Origin: Branchiostoma floridae
Taxonomy: Eukaryota; Chordata; Leptocardii; Amphioxiformes; Branchiostomatidae
Assembly (NCBI RefSeq): GCF_000003815.2
Contig: NC_049986.1
Location: 6,192,868-6,256,867 of the forward strand
Length of the DNA: 64,000 bases
Reading direction: 5' to 3'
Shown: positions 39,601-46,292 of the stretch, one piece after another
Layout: the number at the start of each line of letters is the position of its first letter
How positions within the stretch are numbered: the stretch's first letter is position 1
Translations under genes and position numbers: made by a program
Notes under the pieces: model-generated
Told to the model about the DNA's origin: nothing
Database searches by the model: none
Seen by the model: only the letters and a program-made list of their open reading frames with translations

Positions 39601-42600
39601 TTCAAGGTGGTGGATATAATATGGAGGAGCTTAGCTCGTATCTTAGATGTGCATGACGTCATTTTATGACGTCATTTTAACGTCATTGATGTTGCTATTG
39701 GCAACGCAAGTCGTAATAAATATTATTATTCTGTTATCTGCACTTGTTGTTACATTTTTGTGGCATAACTTGAAGTTTTCTGAGAATACCCTTTTTTCAT
39801 GGGTCCGGCCAATAAAATCAAATTGATGACGTCATAATTGCGTCATCTTGCGTCAGCGTAACGTCAAACGTCAAATGCTTGTCAGATATTATGTCGACAT
39901 TATGTCCTAAAAATTTGGTGGCCTTACGGCACGTCGTGTTATTTATTATTAGAGTTAGAGGGCATAGAAGCGGAGGGTCTCAAAAGCTCCCCCCCACGAG
40001 ATGGGCCATCTTACACCCGATCAAAAGGTATCAGATTGGCTGGTGCAAACACAACTAAAATTTGCAGAATTTCTGCAGAATTGTTGGGATCGGTCTTTGA
40101 CACAAAGAAGCGGTGACCTTGTCAAGAGAGGATATTCGTATGAACATTACTGGAACTAACATGGGGTCTTACCTGGCAAGCCCTGAAACATTGTATCCTG
40201 CATCTATTCGCTTCATCCCTGCGGACACGGCGGCTGTAAGCAGTAACTTTTCTGTACCCATTTGAACCTCTTCGCTCTCAAAATACTCACGAAGTTCCTG
40301 TACAAAGGGTGATATTGATAATACATTAGTTTAGAGGTATCTGTTTTATAATGAGTGTCTGTCATTGTAAGTGTTAGAGACAACGACATGTAGGAGGACT
40401 TAACTTCCCATTGCTTTATTTGATGTTTAGATACTAGTTCCTTCTAACCATCTGAAAAACTGTATCAAGTGTGCGTAGCTCATATTATATTAGATACATA
40501 GTAGAAGAAAGGTAACGAAGAATGGAGTCAAGGCTTGACTAGGAATCGTCGAAGCTATGCAATCATGTTACGTATTTAAATTGAAACTTGCATGTTCAGC
40601 AATGGCTGCAAACATTAATTACGTCAACAGCCATCAAGCTTTTATTTGAGACCGCAAAGTTTTTTTATCATCACATAATGATGACCCTTCCGAAATAGTA
40701 GATACTTAAGCAATTTGGTATTTCGCTCTGAATGTTTGAATGATAATAGCCAATAGCTTTTGGGCAATCCTTTGCTGTAGATACACCCAAAGAAACAGAT
40801 AGAAAAAAGACAAATAGACGTTTTACCTTGACTAACAAGATAAAGTTTTCCTTGTCATCGGCTTCAGGGTACTCCCAGTCAAGATCAAGACCGTCGAAGC
40901 CATGACGTCGGAGAAAAGAGACTGACGTCTGGACGAATGTTTTTCTGTTGGCTGCTGATGACGTCATGTTCTTGAAGGGCTGGGTGCCGAAGTTCCATCC
41001 TCCTACCGCCAGGAGTGCCTTGGGTGTCACGCCTCTGGTGCTTTTCAGTCTGTCCATGAGCCTAATTATGTACAACATTGGCATTAAGATATATGTATAT
41101 GACTGGTTTATTTCGAAGTTCAACAAATTGACAATGACATTGCAGCCACACGGCTGAATTGCGACTTGTCATTACAAACCGTTAACATCAAAGTGGTTAA
41201 AATCGAGGCAATAACATAGTTCTTAAAAGGCATTTCAGACCGACAAATTAAAACAGTATTGTCAATATATAGTTATTCAAAATACATAATGCTATTTGGT
41301 ACAAAATATGTAACATCGAACATAGCCACAGGTGACTGTTGTATCGTAGAGCATAATAGCCCATACAAGCTCATACAACAGTCGCAGATGCCAACATTAC
41401 GGCAAATGGAAAAAAATCGCCGAGTAACCGTGCCGCTGCACTAATCCTCAGAACTCTGGGTGTCCCTCACTTCTTAGGAGCCTTACCTAGCATGCCGGGG
41501 TGGTGGCCGGGTCCAAAACTCCCTGCACTACCCGTGCCGGCACTGTTTCTGGCCTGTCTCAACTATTTTCAAATTGTCAATCGGCCCGCCATTGTTTTTT
41601 ATCCGGGGTATTGCAAACCTGCGGGCTCTCGTTCACAGGGTAGTTCTAATGGTTAGTGAGAGCAAGATGTTACAGCTCTGGACACGAGAGGAGGTCTCAT
41701 ACCGCGGAAGAAAAACAATGGCGGGACGATTGACGATTTGAAAAACAGGCCAGAAACAGTGCCGGCACGGGTAGCGCAAGGAGTTTTGGACCCGACATCA
41801 TCCCCGGACGCTAGGTAAGGCTGCAAGGAAGTTACTATAGGGGCACTTTTTTTGTAGAGTTTTGTTGTATGGGCATTTATGATCAGTCGCCTTTTGTTGT
41901 ACCGAACAGCGCGCGTCTGTGCTTGAATGTGTACTCTTTAAGCAGAGGTNNNNNNNNNNNNNNNNNNNNNNNNNNNNNNNNNNNNNNNNNNNNNNNNNNN
42001 NNNNNNNNNNNNNNNNNNNNNNNNNNNNNNNNNNNNNNNNNNNNNNNNNATAGAAATAGGAAATTCAGGCATTTTTGAGAACTGATGAGTCTTACAGAGT
42101 TTATTTGCATAGTGAGTCCCTGTGAGAGGACACCATTTAAAGTTTGTGTGAAAGAGAATGATTTCAGGAAAAAACGTAATAAATAGTTTTTCAATAGATA
42201 CGACTTTCAGGGGGGTGGGCGAGGCAGACCCTTCTGGGAGTGCAAGAAAAATGACAAAATAGAAAGCCCGATAAAAACGAATAAAAAAAACGCTAAAAAA
42301 CAGCCGGAGCCTAACCTCTGCTTGGAGAGTATGCTTGTGTACTTGTATTTCATCTATCTGATATCAGCAATTAATTGGAAAATTCTCATTTATTCAGCAA
42401 TAGACTTTCTTGAGCACCATAAATAACGCCAAAAGCAAAAGTAATGTTGTAAGAAAAATTAGTGCGAGTACCCAACTGATGTGATTTGCCATAAATTCAC
42501 ATCAAGTAAACTAGAAAGGCCGACATTTGCTTAAGAGCAAATACAGCATATTTCAGCCATACCCCTTCCCACGCAACATTGGACTGTTCCAAATCACCCC

Positions 42601-45600
42601 TGCGTAAAAATGGAACATCCTCTTAACAGTACATTATCCCCCAAAGTGGACTGGTATTGTGAATTGATTCCAGGTAAAAACAGAGCTTGCTTCTATTTTT
42701 TCAGAAAATGACAATAATCACACCTTCCATTCAGAAAATTTTCATCATGACTGAAAATTGTTGAATGACTTCATGTAATGTCATTAACAATTTTCAGTAC
42801 GATAACTAGGTGTAAGTTTAAAAAAGTATAAGCTCCTTGTGATGTGGGTACATTTATTATTGCAGTGAACTTTTTTTATTCAAGTAGGGCATACGATTTG
42901 ATAATTATCAAGCAGGTGCAGGTACTGTAGGAGCGTTTGTTTTCTTCAAGCTGTAAAACTGTTAAACTGTTTTACTTTGTATGCAATCAGCCATCGAGCC
43001 TATTCTTATTTTAGTTTAACAACTTCCTGCCAGACCCGGAAGATACGATTGAACCTTGTTCGAGGATTTCTTGTCGTCTGTCTGGTCAGTCTGTTCATAC
43101 CCTGGCGCTGAGAGTGTTTTATTGGGCTGAAACTCTGGCAGTTTAAAGTTACTTACAATTTAAATGTTCAAAGTTTATGTCAAACAACAACAGCACTAGG
43201 AAATGTGGCCACTATAGACAGGTGGTCACTATAGAGAAAATGCTGATCTATTGACTAGGAGCCATACGTTACACATGATTTCAGTACACTGATCATTAAT
43301 CATATAAACATTGCACAGGTAAGCCAATTGTTTAGATGTACAATTAAGTTCAAATAATTCTGAAGAGAAATATTGATGAGAAAATAATCATTCTCGCCAC
43401 TGTCTAACTTATAATTACGTATCAAAACTAAACGCAGATTTTCTAACTAACGCACCTTTCGCCGACTTCATCAAAGGACCGCCGGCTATCAATCAAACAC
43501 GGCTGTTGATTAGACTTAGAGTTTCAAACAGTCATGTGCTGTGTGCCAGTTGACAGCGAACTTCATGCTACGTGATGTTTTACATTGCTTGGACCTTCTT
43601 TCCTACAGCGGTGTTAAAATATTTAGACTGTAACACTGAGTCCCACATGTTTTATAGAATAGAATTTGACGAAGAACAGCATTTTTTGCTGGGTATTTTT
43701 CTTGAAACATGTCCGTGGGAATATCAGCGAGGCGGCGACGTAGGGATATCAGACCGTCAACAAAAGTCGCACGGCGGCTAACGGCGCAGCGAAGATACTA
43801 GCGCTATAAATAAGCGCTTCAACTAAGGATGGCAACCCGTACAATATTTTTGTATACTGTTGAGCTAAGTAAAGTTTGTTGTTTATGAGGTTTTAGTTGT
43901 CTTTGAAGCTTTGACCCGAAATATTTTAAAGTCAAACTGCTGAAGAGAAGTAAGTGACTGCTACGATTATCGTAGATATGGCCCTAAAAAAACTGATAAA
44001 AGAAGCCTTCTCAATAGTCTAAAATGCAAGAGCTTCCGGGGGGGGGGGGGGGGCTTCCCCCACCTGGGTCCCCCTCACAGGGGCCCTGCCCCTGGACCCC
44101 GCCAGGGACATTCGGGGGCCCCCGGACCCCGCCAGGGACATTCGGGGGCCCCCGGACCCCTGTCCGACGCTTTGAAAAAATCCTGGCGAGAAGTCTGTAC
44201 GGCCTGAGTCTTCAAGTTAACGTATTGTGTGGTCCCGCTTATGAATATTAATTAGCCTTCGCTTTCCTCTTCACTGATTGGCTGAACCATTAATTGAATT
44301 AACTCTTCCTGACGGCTAGACGCAGGTGCAGATGTCGGCTCTGTGGGGTGAACGTCCGAAAGGTCATGGCATGGAGAACGAAAGAAAGCCAATTTCTCCC
44401 CAAAAAAGTGCTGTAATTAAGCCTTTTACAGAACTTTATGCCAAAAATTTCACTTGGATCATTTTACCAACTATCTTATGCCTATCTATACCAAATGTTA
44501 CTCATACCAGGGTACAGGGGTGCAAAATATACCGTTGTAAGACCGTCAACAACAGTCGCACGGAGCTAACAGCGCAGCGAAAATACCATCGCTAGCGTTT
44601 CAACTTCGGATAACAAGTTATAAGTACTGTTGAACTCAGTAACGTTAAAGTTTGTTTTTAGTTGCCTTTGACGGTTTGACCTGAAATAGTGTTACGCTAA
44701 ACTCCTGAAGAGAAGTTAAGTGACTGCTGCGATTATCATAGATATGCCCCTAAGAACTGATACAATATAAAGCCTTCTGAATAGTCTAAAATGCGAGAGC
44801 CTTAGGCGGGCTTCGCTCCCCCTGGCGGGAACACTGCTATATGCGGGATCATGAGGCCCCGCTTATGAATATTAATTAGCCTTTGGCCTCCTCTTCGCTG
44901 ATTGGCTAGGTCTTTGATTCAATTAACTCTCCGGCTGACGCGCACAGGTGTGGCTCTGTGCGGGGTCACGGAAGGTCACGTCAGGAGGCCAAAAGAAAAC
45001 AAATTTCCCCTCAGAAAAGTGCCAAAATTAATCATTTTAAAGTTGTTTATGTCAAAAATTTTACTTGAATCTTGTTACCAAGTATCTAATGCCTATCTAT
45101 ACCAAATTTCAGGTCATTTAATTGCAATACCAGGGTACAGGAGCCAAAAGTGTCCTTTTTTGGTCAAAAATTGGCCAAAAATCGCAAAAATAAGCATTTT
45201 GTTGTACTGTACACCAAAAGTGTTATTGAATTTATATGGGGGCATTATCAGGGCACATCTCTGTCAAATTTCAGCTCATTTGGTTGTAATACCAGGGTAC
45301 AGGGGCCAAAAGTGTCCTTTTTTGGTCAAAAAGTTGGTAAAAAAAATCGCAAAAATAAGCATTTTGTTGCACTGTACACCAAAAGTGTTATCGAATTTAT
45401 ATGGGGGCATTATCAAGGCACATCTCTGTCAAATTTCAGCTCATTTGGTTGTAATACCAGGGTACAGGGGCCAAAATATACAGTTTTGGTCTAAAATTGA
45501 CCAAAAAATCTCAATAAAATCATTTTAGAGGCAGATATGAAAAAAAACTGAGAAAAAAGCATCAAAGTATTGGCCCATTCTACCCCTGTGCCGAATTTCA

Positions 45601-46292
45601 GGTCCTTCGGTCCAGGAACGGCGGAGATGAATCACTTTGAAGATTTGACAGGAGAAAGAAGAAGAAGAAGAAGAAGAAAGAAGAAACATTACGAATACAA
45701 TATATTTCACCATACTATGTATGGCTGAAATATAAATAGCGTTTCACCTGCTGTACATTCCCTTTGTCGACGTCAGATCCTCATCGTTCCACTCAAGCGG
45801 TTTTAGCCGATTATCCTCCATGTTAGCAAAGGCGTAGATGACGTGTGTGCAGAGGTTGGGGTCAACGTTCTCTGGGACGTAATTCCATGGTGGCTTCCTG
45901 TACTGTGCCCAGTTGGTGTAGTAGCAAACCATTCTATACTCAGCCACTGAATAAAAAAAAAATTCTGTTTTTTACCATCGTAAATAGTCTCATCAAGTTT
46001 CGGAAAGACTTATCAACAAAGCTCCCTAGTATTCACATCAAAATGTGTTTTTTTTAGCCAACCTTTTAGAGACCATCTGTCATTTTCTTTAATGAAAAAA
46101 AAAATAAAAATTGCTCATCGCATGACCTCCAAGCTCATTATTACTATTGTGTGATTTACCACAACGTGAATTAAAACGTAAGTTTGTGAAAACGGCATTT
46201 GCTATATCAGCGCACAAAAACGTACATTTGCAAACGAACATACCTGCCGCCTGGACTGCAGTGAGGAGAAAAAGAAATGCTAAAATCCCCAT
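3975..46292 (-). CDS. GH18 chitinase-chitin synthase fusion gene, 35 exons
   Basis: Membrane enzyme joining a secreted-type chitinase (GH18) to a family-2 chitin synthase that polymerises GlcNAc from UDP-GlcNAc. Exons (high to low): 46292-46244, 45946-45748, 41061-40827, 40297-40173, 38782-38659, 37936-37848 (runs into N gap), 37475-37356, 36917-36731, 36169-36043, 35598-35374, 34281-34104, 25545-25269, 25063-24792, 24157-24024, 19520-19389, 19240-19126, 18835-18683, 18183-18000, 17563-17451, 17060-17000, 16517-16345, 15751-15563, 13357-13222, 12049-11850, 11120-10953, 10049-9912, 9363-9246, 8373-8258, 7888-7780, 7437-7255, 6877-6799, 6434-6337, 5855-5765, 5111-4928, 4265-3975. Phases agree at every visible junction; all introns are GT-AG except GC-AG after 18000. 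About 1790 residues are visible and some 40 GH18 residues are lost in the gap. The start is the only ATG giving a signal peptide in phase with exon 2; the stop is TAA at 3977-3975. The fusion rests on the phase-1 join between exons 8 and 9 and the lack of a stop or promoter between the halves. No transcript was available. Confidence 0.88.
4358..4455. repeat. Direct 50-bp duplication
   Basis: ATCTTAAAAACAAATTATGT..AAGGGG occurs twice in tandem, in the last intron of the synthase gene, just 5' of exon 35. Confidence 0.85.
9246..12049 (-). CDS. Exons 24-27: second half of GT2 domain and first C-terminal helices
   Basis: Exon 24 carries [13 protein letters not shown] (the metal-binding DGD strand) and [12 protein letters not shown] with [12 protein letters not shown]. 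Exon 25 has [14 protein letters not shown] and ends in KDMGEDRW, the catalytic-base EDR motif. Exon 26 has [17 protein letters not shown], containing the QRRRW chitin synthase signature. Exon 27 encodes [13 protein letters not shown], a membrane helix of the translocation channel. All four core motifs of the family are intact, so the enzyme is predicted active. Exons 24, 25 and 26 end in phase 0 and exon 27 ends in phase 1. Confidence 0.92.
10296..10454. mobile_element. Short TIR MITE (about 159 bp)
   Basis: AGTCAAACCTGCCCAAG at 10297-10313 and its exact complement at 10437-10453, with TA on the outer sides. It lies in the intron between exons 25 and 26. A Tc1/mariner-type origin is an inference from the TA. 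Confidence 0.75.
12751..12772. repeat. 22-bp palindrome
   Basis: TCAGGTCCAAA followed by its exact complement, inside a likely dispersed repeat (GGGTACCGGTA nearby). Intronic. Confidence 0.8.
13222..16517 (-). CDS. Exons 21-23: F5/8 type C (discoidin) domain inserted in GT2
   Basis: Three exons (16517-16345, 15751-15563, 13357-13222; 498 bp, 166 residues) encode a complete F5/8-type-C domain. It starts [20 protein letters not shown], continues ARLNGSTFW and [15 protein letters not shown], and ends [18 protein letters not shown]. These match, in order, the family PLGM.SG.I.D.QITASS, ARLN...W, VDLG....VTG and ARYVRI.P..W motifs. The cassette enters and leaves in phase 1. The usual N-terminal and C-terminal cysteines are absent; the only Cys is in TKCHG. 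Such domains normally bind lipids, glycans or proteins outside cells; the ligand here is unknown. The exon 21 acceptor (CAAAG) lacks a good pyrimidine tract and is the least certain boundary. Confidence 0.87.
13645..13764 (+). mobile_element. SINE, 5' part (tRNA-like head)
   Basis: GATAGCGCAG (A-box-like) and GTTTGAATCC (B-box-like) are followed by ATCTTGTGCCCCTGAGAAAG and ACACGACTTTCCTCGC, a layout I recognise from tRNA-derived invertebrate SINEs. It is interrupted at 13764 by the 1.39-kb inverted-repeat element. Confidence 0.6.
13765..15152. mobile_element. 1.39-kb long-inverted-repeat element inserted in the SINE
   Basis: Ends CAGTCGAACCGCAG and CTGCGGTTCGACTG, flanked by AAAA at 13761-13764 and 15153-15156. 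The arms stay largely complementary for about 400 bp (13765-14170 against 14760-15152), around a 590-bp spacer. No transposase frame is evident. It lies in the intron between exons 22 and 23. Confidence 0.78.
15157..15430 (+). mobile_element. SINE, 3' part
   Basis: Continues the interrupted SINE: TGAGTACTTAGCTTCGGCTA, then CGTCCCTCGGATAGGACGTT, GGTCCCGTGTATGGTGAG and GGCACGTTAAAGAACCCC, the usual SINE body. The 3' end is not sharply defined. Confidence 0.6.
17000..18183 (-). CDS. Exons 18-20: first half of the GT2 catalytic domain
   Basis: Exon 18 encodes SEKEMEQLL to a strand with FFDGG, corresponding to the FFDG segment of animal chitin synthases. Exon 19 has the conserved TPYG and HLKDK segments ([22 protein letters not shown]). 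Exon 20 has [16 protein letters not shown], the family [13 protein letters not shown] motif. Exon 18 ends at a GC donor (AAAAAG/GCAAGT), needed to reach exon 19 in frame (phase 1). Exon 20 ends in phase 1, where family members would continue within about 20 residues to the DGD strand; here the discoidin cassette intervenes. Confidence 0.9.
18606..18665. repeat. (TG)n microsatellite
   Basis: Uninterrupted TG repeat of about 29 units, less than 20 bp from the exon 17 donor at 18682. Confidence 0.97.
18683..36169 (-). CDS. Exons 9-17: N-terminal membrane region of chitin synthase
   Basis: Exon 9 encodes one strong helix ([14 protein letters not shown]) followed by a basic stretch, which fits an outside GH18 domain and an inside linker. 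Exon 10 begins with an acidic/basic linker and a helix ending SKL-type ([10 protein letters not shown]). Exons 11-16 hold about nine further hydrophobic segments, laid out as in the N-terminal half of animal chitin synthases; exon 11 joins directly to exon 12 (AILV to [12 protein letters not shown]), matching the family helix. Exon 17 ends with CSTMYHE, the equivalent of the family CATMWHE motif that opens the catalytic domain. The intron after exon 11 is about 8.6 kb and holds the LINE and satellite element. The exon 11 acceptor is ambiguous by 6 bp because CTCCAG is repeated there. Confidence 0.88.
19686..20602. mobile_element. piggyBac-like MITE, intact copy (917 bp)
   Basis: The element begins CCCTATTCAGAC and ends GTCTGAATAGGG, with TTAA on both sides (19682-19685, 20603-20606). 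TTAA target sites with CCCT..AGGG ends point to the piggyBac superfamily. No coding capacity. It contains several TGACGTCA palindromes. It sits in the intron between exons 14 and 15. Diverged relatives lie at 39081, 36991 and 24420. Confidence 0.85.
22583..22936. mobile_element. 354-bp foldback element
   Basis: Nearly perfect inverted repeat with arms of about 165 bp: TAGACTCCCTTGCAGTCTTC at left and its complement at 22917-22936. Internal GGGAGTTTGCCGTGGAA repeats sit in each arm, with a short loop near 22765. A TA target duplication is plausible. A related copy lies at 58125. Confidence 0.85.
22942..22967. repeat. 26-bp palindrome
   Basis: TACCAAGGAGGTT followed by its exact complement, six bases beyond the foldback element. 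The core CCTCCTTG recurs at 21272, 21828 and 22020 (either strand). Confidence 0.8.
24420..24785. mobile_element. piggyBac-like MITE, diverged left fragment abutting exon 13
   Basis: Starts TTAA/CCCTGTTCAGACCGGG and keeps TTTTGAGGCCTGCGCCAACTT and later blocks of the family. Similarity fades at about 24785, a few bases from the exon 13 donor at 24791. Confidence 0.68.
26068..26237. mobile_element. pogo/Tigger-like MITE
   Basis: Left CAGTAGAAGCCGTTTAATTG, right complement AGAAAAAGCCAGTTAATTGC. CAGTA ends with TA flanks resemble pogo-type elements. Non-coding. Confidence 0.55.
26605..26906 (-). mobile_element. LINE retrotransposon ORF2 C-terminal fragment, part 2
   Basis: The minus frame continues as [19 protein letters not shown], then [20 protein letters not shown] and QRFCPFCQS, a typical LINE tail with a zinc-knuckle-like CPFC. 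It is the direct continuation of the fragment ending at 31723 once the TIR element is removed. It lies in the large intron between exons 11 and 12 of the synthase. Confidence 0.72.
27470..29690. repeat. 115-bp tandem satellite, about 19 units
   Basis: Unit of 115-116 bp marked by CCCCCGTTTAGCTTATATG; marker positions are about 27589, 27704, 27817, 27932, 28047, 28162, 28278, 28393, 28508, 28624, 28739, 28854, 28970, 29086, 29201, 29317, 29432, 29547 and 29663. Each unit contains a GGGGAGACCTCCCC hairpin. Middle units are nearly identical; left-hand units (back to about 27400) are strongly diverged. Confidence 0.95.
30640..31680. repeat. Diverged 120-177-bp tandem repeats, about seven units
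   Basis: Repeated marker GCACACGTATATGAGACGTA and relatives near 30702, 30823, 30966, 31108, 31272, 31446 and 31623, with shared TTTAAACATGTCTTAAGG and ACAACTTTAAGCTGC blocks. Spacing rises from about 121 to 177 bp from left to right. It forms the right subterminal part of the TIR element. Confidence 0.85.
31723..31985 (-). mobile_element. LINE retrotransposon ORF2 C-terminal fragment, part 1
   Basis: The minus frame reads [21 protein letters not shown] and LLRDAYNT through [19 protein letters not shown]. This resembles the conserved C-terminal region downstream of reverse transcriptase in many invertebrate LINEs. The upstream frame is closed by stops, so it is a dead remnant. It is cut at its 3' side by the 4.8-kb TIR element. 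Confidence 0.7.
32491..32899. other. Assembly gap (409 N)
   Basis: In the large intron between exons 11 and 12; no coding sequence is expected here. Confidence 1.
33698..33865. mobile_element. Foldback MITE truncated by assembly gap
   Basis: Inverted repeat: left AGGTGTCGCTGCTGACATAT at about 33700, right complement AGGTGTCGCTACTAACATGT ending near 33863, with further pairing through CAAACTTTAAGTAC. The right end touches the N run at 33866. Confidence 0.6.
33866..33965. other. Assembly gap (100 N)
   Basis: Separates a foldback MITE from the LINE reverse transcriptase fragment. A length of exactly 100 suggests unknown true size. Confidence 1.
33966..34071 (-). mobile_element. LINE reverse transcriptase fragment (WADD palm motif)
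   Basis: The minus frame reads [20 protein letters not shown] then QQCINTL into the N gap. It carries the (Y/F/W)xDD active-site motif of a LINE reverse transcriptase. It begins about 30 bp downstream of the exon 11 donor. It could belong to the same LINE insertion as the 31985-26605 fragments, which share strand and order, but the middle is not recognisable. Confidence 0.65.
34940..35210. mobile_element. MITE with TATGTCATACC ends
   Basis: TATGTCATACC at 34940-34950 and its exact complement at 35200-35210. The inside is AT/CG-mixed and non-coding. It lies back to back with the next MITE, in the intron between exons 10 and 11. Confidence 0.6.
35210..35369. mobile_element. MITE touching the exon 10 splice donor
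   Basis: AATAAAATAAAACACGGTGT at left and ACACCGTGTTGTATTCTATA at right, with an inner hairpin GCGGGTCGGATCA..TGATCCGACCCGC. The right end stops about 3 bp from the exon 10 donor (GT at 35373-35372). Confidence 0.7.
36731..46292 (-). CDS. Exons 1-8: signal peptide and GH18 chitinase domain
   Basis: Exon 1 encodes a hydrophobic signal peptide starting [10 protein letters not shown]. Exon 2 opens the GH18 barrel ([14 protein letters not shown], then [10 protein letters not shown]). Exon 3 carries [10 protein letters not shown] and the catalytic [10 protein letters not shown] with all DxxDxDxE acids intact. Exon 5 has the conserved MTYDL and exon 6 the LVLGIPLYG strand. Exon 7 covers the small insertion domain ending in YDDE, and exon 8 has [14 protein letters not shown] with the substrate-stacking Trp. 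On family knowledge this half should hydrolyse chitin and lie in the lumen or outside the cell. The gap at 37650-37847 removes the segment between LYGNSF and the insertion domain (roughly 40 residues), so that part cannot be checked. No chitin-binding module is seen after the barrel. Exon 8 ends in phase 1 and joins exon 9, a transmembrane helix, rather than a stop codon. Confidence 0.92.
36991..37300. mobile_element. piggyBac-like MITE, left-end fragment
   Basis: Starts TTAA/CCCTATTCAGACGGGC and stays alignable with the family through AAATTATGCTAATTT near 37290. It fills most of the intron between exons 7 and 8. Confidence 0.7.
37650..37847. other. Assembly gap (198 N) inside the GH18 coding region
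   Basis: Exon 6 runs into this gap. The missing GH18 segment (about 40 residues by family comparison) and perhaps one small intron lie here. Confidence 1.
39081..39997. mobile_element. piggyBac-like MITE, copy lacking right terminus
   Basis: Starts TTAA/CCCTATTCAGACCGGG at 39077-39096 and stays closely similar to the 19686 copy until the CTCAAAAGCTCCCCC stretch near 39997. The right inverted repeat is missing. Same orientation, in the intron between exons 4 and 5. Confidence 0.82.
41473..41824. mobile_element. Foldback element (about 350 bp)
   Basis: GGAGCCTTACCTAGC and GGGTCCAAAACTCC with CGTGCCGGCACTGTTTCTGG at left are matched by the complement at 41735-41824. It lies in the intron between exons 2 and 3. 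Confidence 0.72.
41950..42049. other. Assembly gap (100 N)
   Basis: In the intron between exons 2 and 3, after a foldback element. Confidence 1.
43755..45115. repeat. Tandem duplication of a 570-770-bp segment
   Basis: Blocks GTCGCACGG..CTAACGGCGCAGCG, AGTCTAAAATGC.AGAG, GCTTATGAATATTAATTAGC and ATGCCTATCTATACCAAAT occur in the same order from 43755 and again from 44540. The first copy carries an extra GC-rich stretch at 44035-44165. Intronic. Confidence 0.75.
44035..44165. repeat. GC-rich stretch with 33-bp direct repeat
   Basis: A run of G (about 18), then GACCCCGCCAGGGACATTCG with GGGGCCCCCG repeated twice. Strongly unlike the AT-rich surroundings. Confidence 0.85.
45128..45490. repeat. 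162-165-bp tandem repeat, two and a half units
   Basis: TACCAGGGTACAGG recurs at 45128, 45290 and 45455, followed each time by CCAAAAGTGTCCTTTTTTGG or a variant. Both spacings are multiples of three, which keeps a long plus-strand frame open. Confidence 0.9.
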
